DNA from: Alcaligenaceae bacterium
GTDB lineage: Bacteria > Pseudomonadota > Gammaproteobacteria > Burkholderiales > Burkholderiaceae_B
Assembly: GCA_012839585.1 (NCBI GenBank)
Contig: DUNB01000004.1
Location: forward strand, 1 to 38,901
Length of the DNA: 38,901 nucleotides
Direction of reading: 5' to 3'
A model generated the notes under the pieces. The model searched no databases and was not told the origin of the DNA. It saw nothing but the letters and a program-made list of their open reading frames with translations. This document shows, in pieces, positions 16,256 through 25,678 of the stretch. Within the stretch, counting starts at the first letter, position 1. Each line of letters starts with the position of its first letter. The position numbers and the translations under genes were made by a program.

Positions 16256-16992
16256 GCTTCGTACTCGTCAGCAAAGGTTTGCGCCTTGGCGAAATCCAAG
16301 GAGCCTTCGTAGATACTACGACCTAAAATCACGCCTTCGACACCTTCGTTTTCGACTTCGCAGAGCTGTTCAATGTCTTTGATGTCAGTGACGCCGCCGG
16401 AGGCGATTACAGGGATACTGACGTGCTGAGCTAAACGCACGGTGGCTTCAATGTTGACGCCAGAGAGCATGCCATCACGACCGATATCGGTGTAAATGAT
16501 GGACTCGCAGCCGTAGTCTTCGAACTTTTTGGCAAGGTCTAGTACATCGTGGCGGGAGATTTTGCTCCAGCCGTCAGTGGCGACTTTGCCATCGCGGGCG
16601 TCTAGGCCCACGATAATACTGCCGGGGAATGCACTACAAGCATCGCGTAAAAAACCAGGGCTTTTTACCGCTGCGGTGCCGATGATTACGTAGCGCATAC
16701 CTAGGTCTAAATAGGATTCAATGGTGTCTAAGTCGCGAATGCCCCCGCCAATCTGTACGGGGATTTCGTCACCAACCACGTCCAAAATCGCGGCAATGGC
16801 TTCTTGGTTTACCGGTTTTCCAGCAAAGGCGCCGTTTAAGTCAACCAAATGCAGACGACGTGCGCCTTGTTCTAGCCATTGTTCTGCAATGGCTGCGGGG
16901 TCATCAGAAAATACGGTAACGTCATCTAATGCACCTTGGCGCAAGCGTACACAACGTCCGTCTTTAAGGTCGATGGCAGGAATGAGTAACAT
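16252..16992 (-). CDS. hisA: ProFAR isomerase (HisA)
   Basis: A 246-residue TIM barrel that isomerises the aminoaldose ProFAR to PRFAR. Motifs [16 protein letters not shown] at the N terminus (catalytic Asp near residue 8) and [14 protein letters not shown] near residue 130 (second catalytic Asp) are typical. A 41-base gap separates it from hisB, where hisH lies in related his clusters. Confidence 0.96.
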   Translation of the reverse strand: MLLIPAIDLKDGRCVRLRQGALDDVTVFSDDPAAIAEQWLEQGARRLHLVDLNGAFAGKPVNQEAIAAILDVVGDEIPVQIGGGIRDLDTIESYLDLGMRYVIIGTAAVKSPGFLRDACSAFPGSIIVGLDARDGKVATDGWSKISRHDVLDLAKKFEDYGCESIIYTDIGRDGMLSGVNIEATVRLAQHVSIPVIASGGVTDIKDIEQLCEVENEGVEGVILGRSIYEGSLDFAKAQTFADEYEA

Positions 16993-17033
16993 GATGTAGA
17001 ACCAATAAAAGCGTAAATAAGAAAGGGCTGGGA

Positions 17034-17627
17034 CTAAAGAACACCTTTGGTGGAAGGAATCACGTTTTCATTACGCGGGTCCATTTCCAGTGCCATGCGT
17101 AGTGCACGACCAAAAGCTTTAAAAATCGTTTCACATTGATGGTGAGCATTTTGACCACGTAGATTGTCAATGTGAACGGTGGCGTTGGCGTGATTGACAA
17201 AGCCTTGGAAGAACTCACGTGCTAAGTCCACATCAAAGTTACCAATACGAGCGCGAGTGAAGTCCACAAAGTAAAACAAGCCAGGACGACCTGAGAAATC
17301 AATGGCAACGCGGGATAAGGCCTCGTCCATCGGGACGTAAGCATGACCATAACGACGAATACCGGCTTTGTCTCCGATGGCTTTGGCAACGGCCTGACCC
17401 AAGGTGATCCCAATGTCTTCGACGGTATGGTGGTCATCAATATGGGTGTCACCATCGCAGTGAATGTCTAGGTCAATCATGCCGTGACGGGCAATTTGAT
17501 CCAACATGTGATCGAGAAAAGGCACGCCACTATTTAGTGTTTGGCGGCCAGTACCATCTAGATTGAGAGACACCCGAATACGGGTTTCGCTAGTATTACG
17601 GGTAACTTCAGCTGTACGCATAGTCAT
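17034..17627 (-). CDS. hisB: Imidazoleglycerol-phosphate dehydratase (monofunctional HisB)
   Basis: A 197-residue manganese enzyme, the dehydratase domain only; the N-terminal histidinol-phosphatase domain of enterobacterial HisB is absent. Metal motifs DHHTVED and [11 protein letters not shown] are present, as is [14 protein letters not shown] separate histidinol-phosphate phosphatase is therefore needed and is not in the window. Nine bases separate it from hisD, where hisC would be expected by comparison with related clusters. Confidence 0.95.
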   Translation of the reverse strand: MTMRTAEVTRNTSETRIRVSLNLDGTGRQTLNSGVPFLDHMLDQIARHGMIDLDIHCDGDTHIDDHHTVEDIGITLGQAVAKAIGDKAGIRRYGHAYVPMDEALSRVAIDFSGRPGLFYFVDFTRARIGNFDVDLAREFFQGFVNHANATVHIDNLRGQNAHHQCETIFKAFGRALRMALEMDPRNENVIPSTKGVL

Positions 17628-17636
17628 AACAATAAA

Positions 17637-18941
17637 TTAAGTATTTTGGATTCGATATTCGGCGCTGGCGGCGTGAGCGTATAGCCCTTCGCCTTTGGCT
17701 AGCGTTGCGGCAATGGGGCCCAAGGTTTGAGCGCCTGCTTGAGAGACTTGAATAATGCTGCTGCGCTTTTGGAAGTCATATACACCTAAAGGTGAAGAGA
17801 AGCGCGCAGTGCGAGAGGTGGGAAGTACGTGGTTAGGCCCAGCACAGTAGTCCCCCAGGGACTCGGAGCTGTAGTGGCCAAGGAAGATAGCCCCCGCATG
17901 GCGAATGTGTTCTAGCCATGTTTCAGGGTTAACCGTGGAGATTTCTAAATGTTCCGGTGCGATAAAGTTAGCGATCTCGCAGGCCTCTGCCAGATCTTTA
18001 ACCAAAATTAATGCACCGCGGTCGGCCAGACTTTTACGAATGATATCGGCACGAGGCATGGTGGGAAGCAGCTGATCAATGGCTTGTTCTACTGCATCCA
18101 AGTAGTCGGCATTAGGGCAAAGCAAAATGGACTGGGCCAATTCGTCGTGCTCGGCTTGAGAGAATAAGTCCATAGCGATCCATTCGGCTGGAGCGCTGCC
18201 ATCGGCAATAATGAGGATTTCGCTAGGGCCAGCAATCATATCAATCCCAACCGTACCGAAAACGCGACGTTTGGCCTCGGCAACATATGCGTTGCCCGGT
18301 CCGACGATCTTGTCTACGGGTTGGATGGTGTCGGTGCCATAAGCTAAGGCGCCAATGGCTTGTGCCCCGCCAATGGTGTAGACCTTGTCCACGCCGCTGA
18401 GGGCTGCGGCAGCGAGTACCAGTTGATTGCGCTCGCCATTAGGGGTTGGAGTGACCATGATGAGCTCTTTAACCCCTGCGACTTTGGCTGGAATCGCGTT
18501 CATTAATACCGAGGAGGGGTAGGCAGCCTTGCCGCCAGGCACATAGAGGCCCACACGATCTAAAGGTGTGATTTTTTGGCCTAGGATGGTGCCATCGTCT
18601 TCGGTATAGGTCCAGCTTTTGCCACGTTGGTGTTCGTGGTATTGGCTGATGCGTTGAGCAGCGGCCTCTAGGGCGGCGCGTTGTTCCGCAGGTAGCGCGT
18701 CTAAGGCGTGCTGTAGTTCGTCGTGAGCAATCTCTAGCTCAGTCGCATGTTGTACTTGTACACCATCGAATCGACGGGTGTATTCAATAAGAGCTGCATC
18801 ACCGCGCTGGCGGATTTGATGCAGAATATCTCTACATGCGTCTTCGATAGAAGCGTCTTGGGTAGCCTCAAAGGCTAGCAGCTGACTTAGGTCAGATGAA
18901 AACTGGGCAGTATCGGACTGCAAACGACGAATAGCAGACAT
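17637..18941 (-). CDS. hisD: Histidinol dehydrogenase
   Basis: A 434-residue zinc- and NAD-dependent enzyme that oxidises histidinol to histidine in two steps. Motifs [28 protein letters not shown] and FIAPEHLEI (with the catalytic Glu-His pair) are visible, as is [14 protein letters not shown]. It follows hisG by 51 bases. Confidence 0.96.
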   Translation of the reverse strand: MSAIRRLQSDTAQFSSDLSQLLAFEATQDASIEDACRDILHQIRQRGDAALIEYTRRFDGVQVQHATELEIAHDELQHALDALPAEQRAALEAAAQRISQYHEHQRGKSWTYTEDDGTILGQKITPLDRVGLYVPGGKAAYPSSVLMNAIPAKVAGVKELIMVTPTPNGERNQLVLAAAALSGVDKVYTIGGAQAIGALAYGTDTIQPVDKIVGPGNAYVAEAKRRVFGTVGIDMIAGPSEILIIADGSAPAEWIAMDLFSQAEHDELAQSILLCPNADYLDAVEQAIDQLLPTMPRADIIRKSLADRGALILVKDLAEACEIANFIAPEHLEISTVNPETWLEHIRHAGAIFLGHYSSESLGDYCAGPNHVLPTSRTARFSSPLGVYDFQKRSSIIQVSQAGAQTLGPIAATLAKGEGLYAHAASAEYRIQNT

Positions 18942-18992
18942 AACAACAGGGATTCCAAAACAAATACGTAAGCTTAGTGTATATCGAAATGT

Positions 18993-19679
18993 CTAGTTTT
19001 GGTTCTTTGGATCAACGGCTGCGTGCATTAATGTATCAATGAGTGGCTGTAATTGCGCTTGACGCGTTTTCATGGCGGCTTGATTAATGATCAAGCGCGA
19101 AGAAATTTGAGAAATTTCCTCGACCTCAACTAAACGGTTTGCGCGCAATGTGCCTCCGGTAGAGACCAAATCCACAATCACGTCGGCCAAACCAACCAAC
19201 GGCGCAAGCTCCATGGAGCCATAGAGTTTAATCAAATCAATGTAGACGCCTTTGCTAGCAAAGTGTTCACGCGCGGCGCGTGTGTATTTGGTCGCTACGC
19301 GTAGACGAGAGCCTTGTTTAACCGCACTGTGATAATCAAAGCCCTCGGGGACTGCCACAGACATGCGGCAGCGGGCAATGTTTAAGTCTACAGGCTGATA
19401 CAAACCGCCGGGGTGTTGTTCCATGTGCTCATACAGGACGTCTTTGCCAGCAATACCAATATGTGCGGCACCGTATTGCACATAGGTCGGTACATCGGAG
19501 GCGCGGACGATAATGATTTGCACATCGGGTGAGTTCGTGGGCAAGATCAGTTTGCGTGAGGTTTCAGGGTTTTCTAGGACCTTAATGCCTGCTTCGTTAA
19601 GCAAGGGAATGGTCTCATCAAAGATGCGACCTTTGGAAAGGGCTAGAGTTAACGGGCGGTTTGGGTTAGCGGGACTCAT
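18993..19679 (-). CDS. hisG: ATP phosphoribosyltransferase, short form (HisG-S)
   Basis: Catalytic subunit of the first and feedback-regulated step of histidine synthesis. At 228 residues it lacks the C-terminal regulatory domain of long HisG, so it belongs to the short class that needs the HisRS-like partner HisZ for activity and histidine feedback. hisZ is not in this window. Motifs [18 protein letters not shown] and [18 protein letters not shown] (PRPP loop) are present. Its ATG overlaps the murA stop by four bases. Confidence 0.94.
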   Translation of the reverse strand: MSPANPNRPLTLALSKGRIFDETIPLLNEAGIKVLENPETSRKLILPTNSPDVQIIIVRASDVPTYVQYGAAHIGIAGKDVLYEHMEQHPGGLYQPVDLNIARCRMSVAVPEGFDYHSAVKQGSRLRVATKYTRAAREHFASKGVYIDLIKLYGSMELAPLVGLADVIVDLVSTGGTLRANRLVEVEEISQISSRLIINQAAMKTRQAQLQPLIDTLMHAAVDPKNQN

Positions 19680-20938
19680 AGGGCTTCCTCACGTAGACGT
19701 TCAATTTGAGCGCCTACGGCTGCGAGTTTATTTTCCATGCGGTCGTAGCCGCGGTCTAAGTGATAAATACGATCAATAATGGTGTCGCCTTCGGCGGCCA
19801 ATCCAGCGATCACTAAGCTGGCAGAGGCACGCAGGTCGGTCGCCATCACACGAGCACCGAAAAGCCGTTCTACCCCTTTTACGTGAGCGGTATGGCCTTC
19901 AGTTTCAATTTTAGCGCCTAAGCGGATGAGCTCTTGGACGTGCATGAAACGGTTTTCGAAGATGTTCTCTACGATCACAGCGGTACCGTTAGCAATACAG
20001 TTTAAAGCCATGAGCTGTGCCTGCATATCGGTAGGAAAACCGGGGTGTTCCGCTGTGCTAAAACTGACGGCTTGAGGCCGTTGAGTCATACGACCACGAA
20101 TCCAGTTATCACCGCATTCAATATCTAAGCCGGATTGACGTAGTTTATCTAGAGTTGATTGCAGGGTTGTGGCGGCGGTGTTGTGGAGCATGAGCTCGCC
20201 GCCGGTGGCGCCTACAGCACACAAAAAGGTACCGGTTTCAATGCGATCCGGAATGATGGAGTGCGTGGCACCGTGTAATTTTTCTACACCTTGAATGACG
20301 ATGCGCTCGGTGCCGTGACCGGAAATACGAGCTCCCATTTTGATGAGGAGTTCGGCTAGGTCGACGATTTCGGGCTCTTGCGCTGCGTTTTCAAGAATAG
20401 TTTCACCCTCGGCGAGAGTGGCTGCCATGAGTAGGTTTTCTGTACCGGTTACGGTGACCATATCGGTACGAATGGAGGCCCCTTTCAGGCGTTTAGCCTT
20501 AGCCACCACAAAGCCGTGTTCGAGCTCTATGGAGGCCCCCATGGCGCGTAGGCCTTTGATGTGCTGATCTACGGGACGTTGGCCGATGGCGCAGCCGCCG
20601 GGCAGGCTAACGCGAGCCTCGCCGAAGCGCGCTAATAACGGGCCTAGCACTAAAATAGAGGCTCGCATGGTTTTAACGAGTTCGTAAGGAGCCTCTAGGC
20701 TACTGATTTGCCCCGCATTGAGGGTGACATTTTCATCGTCGACTTGAGATTTGACACCAAGTTGAGCGAGTAATTTACAGGCTGTGTCAATATCGCGTAA
20801 CCGAGGTACGTTGTGCAGCTGTATATCATCGGCTGTGAGCAAGCTGGCACAAAGTATAGGTAACGCCGCATTCTTGGCGCCAGAAATAGTAATGTCCCCG
20901 TGGAGTTTCTGGCCACCGGTGATGCGTATTTTATCCAT
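19676..20938 (-). CDS. murA: UDP-N-acetylglucosamine 1-carboxyvinyltransferase
   Basis: A 420-residue enzyme that starts peptidoglycan precursor synthesis by adding enolpyruvate to UDP-GlcNAc. Lys22-Asn23 (SGAKNAALP) and Cys116 ([11 protein letters not shown]), the residue attacked by fosfomycin, are present; a Cys at this place predicts ordinary fosfomycin sensitivity of the target. One base overlaps ibaG upstream, and the stop overlaps hisG, so this gene links the envelope cluster to the his genes. Confidence 0.97.
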   Translation of the reverse strand: MDKIRITGGQKLHGDITISGAKNAALPILCASLLTADDIQLHNVPRLRDIDTACKLLAQLGVKSQVDDENVTLNAGQISSLEAPYELVKTMRASILVLGPLLARFGEARVSLPGGCAIGQRPVDQHIKGLRAMGASIELEHGFVVAKAKRLKGASIRTDMVTVTGTENLLMAATLAEGETILENAAQEPEIVDLAELLIKMGARISGHGTERIVIQGVEKLHGATHSIIPDRIETGTFLCAVGATGGELMLHNTAATTLQSTLDKLRQSGLDIECGDNWIRGRMTQRPQAVSFSTAEHPGFPTDMQAQLMALNCIANGTAVIVENIFENRFMHVQELIRLGAKIETEGHTAHVKGVERLFGARVMATDLRASASLVIAGLAAEGDTIIDRIYHLDRGYDRMENKLAAVGAQIERLREEAL

Positions 20939-21177
20939 TATAGAGCCTTGTATTCTTCGGGGGTGTAAGTGCGCATGGAAAGGGCGTGGATTTCGCTTTT
21001 CATGCGATCGCCAAGGGCAGCATAAACCACCTGATGACGTTGGATGCGGTTTTTACCTTCGAAAGCGGGGCTAACGATGATGGCCTCGAAGTGAGAGCCA
21101 TCACCTTGCACCTCAAGGTGCTCACAGCTTAAGTTGTCGGCAATGTACGTTTGTACGAGTTCGGGTGTCGGCAACAT
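20938..21177 (-). CDS. ibaG: BolA family protein (IbaG type)
   Basis: A 79-residue BolA-like protein with the [25 protein letters not shown] core and the [13 protein letters not shown] tail. Position between an ABC exporter and murA is the typical place of ibaG, a BolA paralogue that binds iron-sulfur clusters with monothiol glutaredoxins. It shares one base with murA. Confidence 0.93.
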   Translation of the reverse strand: MLPTPELVQTYIADNLSCEHLEVQGDGSHFEAIIVSPAFEGKNRIQRHQVVYAALGDRMKSEIHALSMRTYTPEEYKAL

Positions 21178-21182
21178 AGTAT

Positions 21183-22028
21183 TTAATTCCGTAATTTATA
21201 GCCTGAAGCAAGCAGGCGGAGCGAGAAAAAACAAAGTACCGCAAACACAGAGCCAACCACAGCAAGACTATGCCATGGAGAGACATCTGAGACGGCAAAA
21301 AAACCATACCGGAAACCATCAATGGTATAGAAGATAGGGTTCCAGTGTGAGACAGCTTGCCAGAAAGGCGGTAGGCTGTGTATAGAGTAAAACACGCCAG
21401 ACAAAAAGGTCGCAGGCATGATTAAAAAGTTTTGGAATGCCGCAAGCTGGTCAAATTTTTCTGACCAAAGTCCGGCAATCAGCCCTAGGGAGCCCATAAT
21501 ACCGCAGGACAAAGCGGCAAAGCCAATAATCCATAATGGGTTGGCAATGGGTAGGCGTACAAAGAATAGAGAAACTAGCCACACACAAGCGCCAACGGTA
21601 AGACCTCGGATAATGGCTGCGCCTACGTAGGCAAAGTAAATTTCACGATGCGAGATAGGTGGGAGCAGAATAAAAACCAGATTACCCGTGATACGGCTTT
21701 GAATAAGCGACGAAGAGGGGTTGGCAAACGCATTTTGTAACATGCTCATCATCATTAAGCCGGGGATCAAAAAGGCGGTGTAGGGAATGGATCCAAACAC
21801 ATGCACACGATCTTCGAGCACATGTGCGAAAATCAATAAGTACAAAAGCGCCGTCAAAACCGGAGCGGCTACCGTTTGAAAGGCTACTTTAGAAAAACGT
21901 AGTAGCTCTTTACGAAATAAAGACGGAAAGCCTGAACCCATGGTTGGCTGAGGCTGCATGATGGGTTGTTTGGCTTGCGTCGCGTCGTTGGGCGTAGGTA
22001 CGCCCCAATGTTTTACTTGTTGAGTCAT
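21183..22028 (-). CDS. ABC-2 type exporter permease (YadH-like)
   Basis: A 281-residue membrane subunit: a roughly 35-residue polar N terminus, then six hydrophobic segments and the ABC-2 signature region (GLIAGLWSEKFDQLAAFQNFLIMPATF). It pairs with the ATPase gene whose stop overlaps its ATG by four bases. The cargo is unknown. In related bacteria the same pair lies between the mla genes and ibaG-murA, which suggests an envelope role by context only. Confidence 0.9.
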   Translation of the reverse strand: MTQQVKHWGVPTPNDATQAKQPIMQPQPTMGSGFPSLFRKELLRFSKVAFQTVAAPVLTALLYLLIFAHVLEDRVHVFGSIPYTAFLIPGLMMMSMLQNAFANPSSSLIQSRITGNLVFILLPPISHREIYFAYVGAAIIRGLTVGACVWLVSLFFVRLPIANPLWIIGFAALSCGIMGSLGLIAGLWSEKFDQLAAFQNFLIMPATFLSGVFYSIHSLPPFWQAVSHWNPIFYTIDGFRYGFFAVSDVSPWHSLAVVGSVFAVLCFFSLRLLASGYKLRN

Positions 22029-22792
22029 AGTTGTTTTTCTGCGTGCATGATACGAACGAAGGCTTCTTCGAGATCATCGCCGCCTACACGTTCTAGTAAG
22101 GCTTCAGTGGTGTCTAAAGCCACAATTTCACCCGATTTGAGCATAGCGATGCGACCACAAAGGGCTTCAGCCTCTTCGAGGTAGTGGGTGGTGAGCAAAA
22201 TAGTGTGACCTTCGCGATTTAGACGCGAAATAAATTCCCAGAGACTACGACGCAAGTCCACGTCGACGCCCGCGGTGGGTTCGTCTAGGATGATAACAGG
22301 TGGACGATGCACCAAGGCCTGGGCGACGAGGACACGACGTTTCATACCACCAGAAAGGGCGCGCATGTTGGTATCGTTTTTGTCAGATAGGCCAAGGTTG
22401 TGCAAGATTTCGTCAATCCAGTCATCGTTATGGCGTAGGCCGAAATAGCCGGATTGCAAACGGAGTGTTTCGCGTACGGTAAAAAAAGGATCGTAGACGA
22501 TTTCTTGGGGGACCACGCCTAGAGCCCGACGGGAGTTTTTGTAGTCGTCGATCACATCGTAGCCGCAAATGCTGGCACGACCTGTGGTGGCTTGGGATAA
22601 GCCCGCTAAGATCGAGATCATGGTGGTCTTACCCGCCCCGTTGGGGCCAAGTAAGCCAAAAAACTCACCGTGCTCTATGGTTAGGTTAATGTCCTTTAGA
22701 GCCTGAAAGCTAGGGCCAGTGGCTCTGCCAAAGAGCCCTTTTTTTTCAGGTGGAAAGATTTTGGAAACGTTTTCTAATTTGATTGCAGACAT
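22025..22792 (-). CDS. ABC exporter ATP-binding protein (YadG-like)
   Basis: A 255-residue nucleotide-binding subunit: Walker A GPNGAGKTT, signature LSGGMKRR, Walker B IILDEPTAGVD and the switch histidine in LLTTHYLEEA. I use the ATG at 22792 (MSAIKLENVSK); the longer frame adds 19 residues with no family similarity. It works with the downstream permease. Confidence 0.93.
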   Translation of the reverse strand: MSAIKLENVSKIFPPEKKGLFGRATGPSFQALKDINLTIEHGEFFGLLGPNGAGKTTMISILAGLSQATTGRASICGYDVIDDYKNSRRALGVVPQEIVYDPFFTVRETLRLQSGYFGLRHNDDWIDEILHNLGLSDKNDTNMRALSGGMKRRVLVAQALVHRPPVIILDEPTAGVDVDLRRSLWEFISRLNREGHTILLTTHYLEEAEALCGRIAMLKSGEIVALDTTEALLERVGGDDLEEAFVRIMHAEKQL

Positions 22793-22879
22793 GGATACAA
22801 AATAAAAATCTGGCTCACCACGAGCCAGACTTCCATTATAAGTGAGCACAGCGAAAAGCCTAAAGGTATCGCTGGGTTA

Positions 22880-23530
22880 TTAGGGGTTTTGCGCTGGCGT
22901 GGATTGAGAGTTCAAGATGCTGATTAAGCCATCTATGCCTTTTTCAGTAATCATTTGAGAGAACTGATTGCGATAGTTTTGGATTAACCAAATGCCCTCG
23001 ACGTTTAAATCATAGACCTGCCAGCCAGTGGGCGTGTTTTCCATGCGGTAGTCCACAGCAACAGCCGGACCGTTGTTCTGAGTAATGGTTGAGCGAACAA
23101 CCACGTCGGCGGCATTAGGGTCACCGCGGAATGGGCCGACTTGAATGGCGGAGAGCTTATCGACATTTGCTAACGCGCCGCTATAGGTACGAATTAACGT
23201 ATTTTTAAAGGCGGAGACCAGTTCGCTGCGCTGAGCAGCAGAGGCTTGGCGCCAATGACGACCGGCGGCTAAACGAGTGGTTTTTTCAAAGTTTACATAG
23301 GGCAGGACATATTGATCGACAAGACGATCAATGGCTGCGCGGTCACCGCTTTGGGCAGCCTTGTCTTTTTTGACAACGTCTAATGCGTGATCAGCAAGCG
23401 CCTGAATAAACTGAGCAGGTGGCTGTTTACGATCTATGGTTTGGGCTGCCTGCAGCTGCAAGCTCGTAAAGAGCAAAGCACAGGCAGCTAGTAATACAGA
23501 AAAATAACGTGTTGCTAACAACATAAACAT
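22880..23530 (-). CDS. mlaC: Periplasmic phospholipid carrier MlaC
   Basis: A 216-residue Tol-Tol-Ttg2/MlaC family protein: signal peptide (about 1-28, ending LQLQA), then the core with KTTRLAAGRHWRQAS and YDLNVEGIWLIQNYRNQF near the C terminus. It shuttles phospholipids between the outer-membrane MlaA complex and the inner-membrane MlaFED complex. It follows mlaA. In related clusters a small STAS gene (mlaB) lies directly downstream; here the next gene is the exporter ATPase and no STAS gene is seen. Confidence 0.93.
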   Translation of the reverse strand: MFMLLATRYFSVLLAACALLFTSLQLQAAQTIDRKQPPAQFIQALADHALDVVKKDKAAQSGDRAAIDRLVDQYVLPYVNFEKTTRLAAGRHWRQASAAQRSELVSAFKNTLIRTYSGALANVDKLSAIQVGPFRGDPNAADVVVRSTITQNNGPAVAVDYRMENTPTGWQVYDLNVEGIWLIQNYRNQFSQMITEKGIDGLISILNSQSTPAQNP

Positions 23531-23567
23531 TCCTTGTTGGTGTTTTTATTTATTCAGAAGAGATGGT

Positions 23568-24359
23568 CTAGTCGCCGAAGTCTTCGTAGTCAGGCAAGTC
23601 GGAACCATAACTATCATCAAAAGGATCACGGAGTTTGCTGTTAATTAACGACTGACGACGCTGCAAGTAACCGTCACGAATGAAGCTGTAACGGTCTAAA
23701 GCTATATTGTTGACGAGGTCTTCTGCGTCGAGAAGCCCAGTACGTACATCGACAAAATATAAGCCTAGGATTGAGTTGCGTACAGGTACGTTTTTAAGAG
23801 AGCTAATGGGGGTGGTTTTGCCAAAACCAATCGCAGTAGTACCAGCCATTGCGGTGGTATCGCGAAGGGTGCTTGGTCCTAATAGAGGTAATACCACATA
23901 AGGTCCGGATCCTATGCCCCATACACCCAGTGTAGTACCAAAATCGTTAGGAATTCGTTTCGAACCGTTTTTAGATGCTACATCAAAACAGCCACCAACC
24001 CCCATGGTTGTGTTAAATAACACGCGTCCCAGCGTATTGAAAAAGTCGTGAGGGCGACCTTGGAGAAAGCTGTTTGTGGCAGACCAGACATCACCCAAAT
24101 TATTAAAGATGTTTGCTACACAGGTGCGAGCTGGTTTTGGAGTAAGAGCCTCGTATGCGCTCGCCACAGGACGTAGTAGAGCGTGATCAATATTATAGTT
24201 GATCGTGTCCATGGTGCGATTATAGCTTTCCCACGGGTCATCAGGGTTTGGCTGCGAAACGGAGGCGCAGCCCGTCATGAGAGCAACTACAGCGGCAGCT
24301 GATCCAATACGGGTGAACCGTTGTGTGGATGTGAGAGTAGGAGCAGTAGGCATGGGCAT
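23568..24359 (-). CDS. mlaA: Outer-membrane lipoprotein MlaA (VacJ)
   Basis: A 263-residue lipoprotein with lipobox LMTGC (Cys31). The VacJ core has DPWESYNRTMDTINYNIDH, the NLGDVWSATNSFLQG segment and FGTTLGVWGIGSGPYVVLP. It removes misplaced phospholipids from the outer leaflet with an outer-membrane porin partner. It is encoded inside the mla cluster between mlaD and mlaC, whereas E. coli has it elsewhere. Confidence 0.95.
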   Translation of the reverse strand: MPMPTAPTLTSTQRFTRIGSAAAVVALMTGCASVSQPNPDDPWESYNRTMDTINYNIDHALLRPVASAYEALTPKPARTCVANIFNNLGDVWSATNSFLQGRPHDFFNTLGRVLFNTTMGVGGCFDVASKNGSKRIPNDFGTTLGVWGIGSGPYVVLPLLGPSTLRDTTAMAGTTAIGFGKTTPISSLKNVPVRNSILGLYFVDVRTGLLDAEDLVNNIALDRYSFIRDGYLQRRQSLINSKLRDPFDDSYGSDLPDYEDFGD

Positions 24360-24417
24360 AAAGGTTTAACTCGAGTGATGTAACGCTAAGTAAGGCAACG
24401 GTCTTGTTTTTGTAGGG

Positions 24418-24873
24418 CTATTCGCCTGCTTTGCTAAATAAGAGCTTGCTGATTAATTCCTCTAGGACTACAGCGCTTTGGGTGTACATAATTTGACTGT
24501 TGTCTTTGAGGTTCTCATCGCTGCCTCCGGGAGTAATACCGATGTATTGCTCACCGAGCAGGCCAGAGGTCAGAATGGAGGCGGAGCTGTCCTCAGGAAA
24601 TACGTATTGCTCTTCGATTTCAAATACGGCGGTAGCTCGGAATTCTTGGTTGTCAAAACCAATTTCGACCACGCGACCGACCACGACTCCGCTACTTTTG
24701 ATCGGGGCGCGGACTTTAAGCCCCCCTAAGTTGTTAAAGGTAGCTTGTACACGATAGGTTGGTGCCAGAGAAAAAGTGCTGAGGTTGCCAGCGCGCAAAG
24801 CCAAGAAAACCATGGCCACAATTCCTAGCAGGACAAAGAGTCCAACCCAAAAATCGCTTTTGTTATTCGACAT
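24418..24873 (-). CDS. mlaD: MlaD, MCE-domain subunit of the Mla transporter
   Basis: A 151-residue protein with one N-terminal helix (DFWVGLFVLLGIVAMVFLAL) and a single MCE domain (about 38-120: YRVQATFNNLGGLKVRAPIK through LLGEQYIGITPG). MlaD forms a hexameric ring on MlaE that takes lipid to or from MlaC. Short C-terminal helix ends the protein. It follows mlaE by 16 bases. Confidence 0.95.
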   Translation of the reverse strand: MSNNKSDFWVGLFVLLGIVAMVFLALRAGNLSTFSLAPTYRVQATFNNLGGLKVRAPIKSSGVVVGRVVEIGFDNQEFRATAVFEIEEQYVFPEDSSASILTSGLLGEQYIGITPGGSDENLKDNSQIMYTQSAVVLEELISKLLFSKAGE

Positions 24874-24889
24874 AATAACTATTCCAAAA

Positions 24890-25678
24890 TTAATTGCTGA
24901 ACATAAGAGCGGTAAGCAAGAAGTCCAGCCCCAGTACGGCTAAAGAGCCGCTAATCACGGTTCGAGTGGTGGCGCGAGAAACGCCTTCGGGAGTGGCCTT
25001 GGCTGTCCAGCCGGTATAGAGCGCGATTAAGGTCACGACTAAACCAAAAACCATGCTTTTGATCACCCCATTTAATACATCATTAAAAACGTCTACGCCG
25101 TCTTGCATTTGTGACCAGAACACACCGGGGTCAATGCCGATCATCAGCACCCCGACTACCCAGCCACCAATAATGCCCACCATAGAGAAAATGGCTGCCA
25201 AGATAGGCATGGCAATAATGCCACCCCAGAGTCTTGGGACCAGAATACGGCGCATAGAGTCTACTGCCATGACCTCCATCGCAGCAATTTGTTCGCCTGC
25301 TTTCATGAGGCCAATTTCTGCAGTCAGAGAGGTGCCGGCTCGGCCAGCAAAGAGTAGAGCAGTGACTACGGGACCTAATTCGCGAGTGAGCGACAGCGCA
25401 ACTAATAAGCCTAAGGCCTCTTCGGAGCCATAGCGTGTCAGGGTGTAATAGCCTTGTAAACCGAGTACAAAACCCACGAATAGACCGGAAATACTAATGA
25501 TGAGTAAAGAGTAGTTTCCGATGAAATGGATTTGCTGTAGTACTAGGCGTGGTCGAGTAAAGATCACGCCCGAACGAATGAGCAAGGCAAAAAGCAAGCG
25601 TGTAAACGCCCCCAAAGCCAGAATGCTTTGGCGCAGATACCTACCTAGGGCAGAGATGGGCGTAGTAATAAAATTCAT
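24890..25678 (-). CDS. mlaE: MlaE, permease subunit of the Mla transporter
   Basis: A 262-residue MlaE/YrbE family permease with five or six hydrophobic segments and the conserved GRAGTSLTAEIGLMKAGEQ cytoplasmic loop that contacts the ATPase. I choose the ATG at 25678 because it forms an ATGA overlap with the mlaF stop, as expected for coupled genes; the frame is open seven codons further upstream inside mlaF. Confidence 0.95.
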   Translation of the reverse strand: MNFITTPISALGRYLRQSILALGAFTRLLFALLIRSGVIFTRPRLVLQQIHFIGNYSLLIISISGLFVGFVLGLQGYYTLTRYGSEEALGLLVALSLTRELGPVVTALLFAGRAGTSLTAEIGLMKAGEQIAAMEVMAVDSMRRILVPRLWGGIIAMPILAAIFSMVGIIGGWVVGVLMIGIDPGVFWSQMQDGVDVFNDVLNGVIKSMVFGLVVTLIALYTGWTAKATPEGVSRATTRTVISGSLAVLGLDFLLTALMFSN

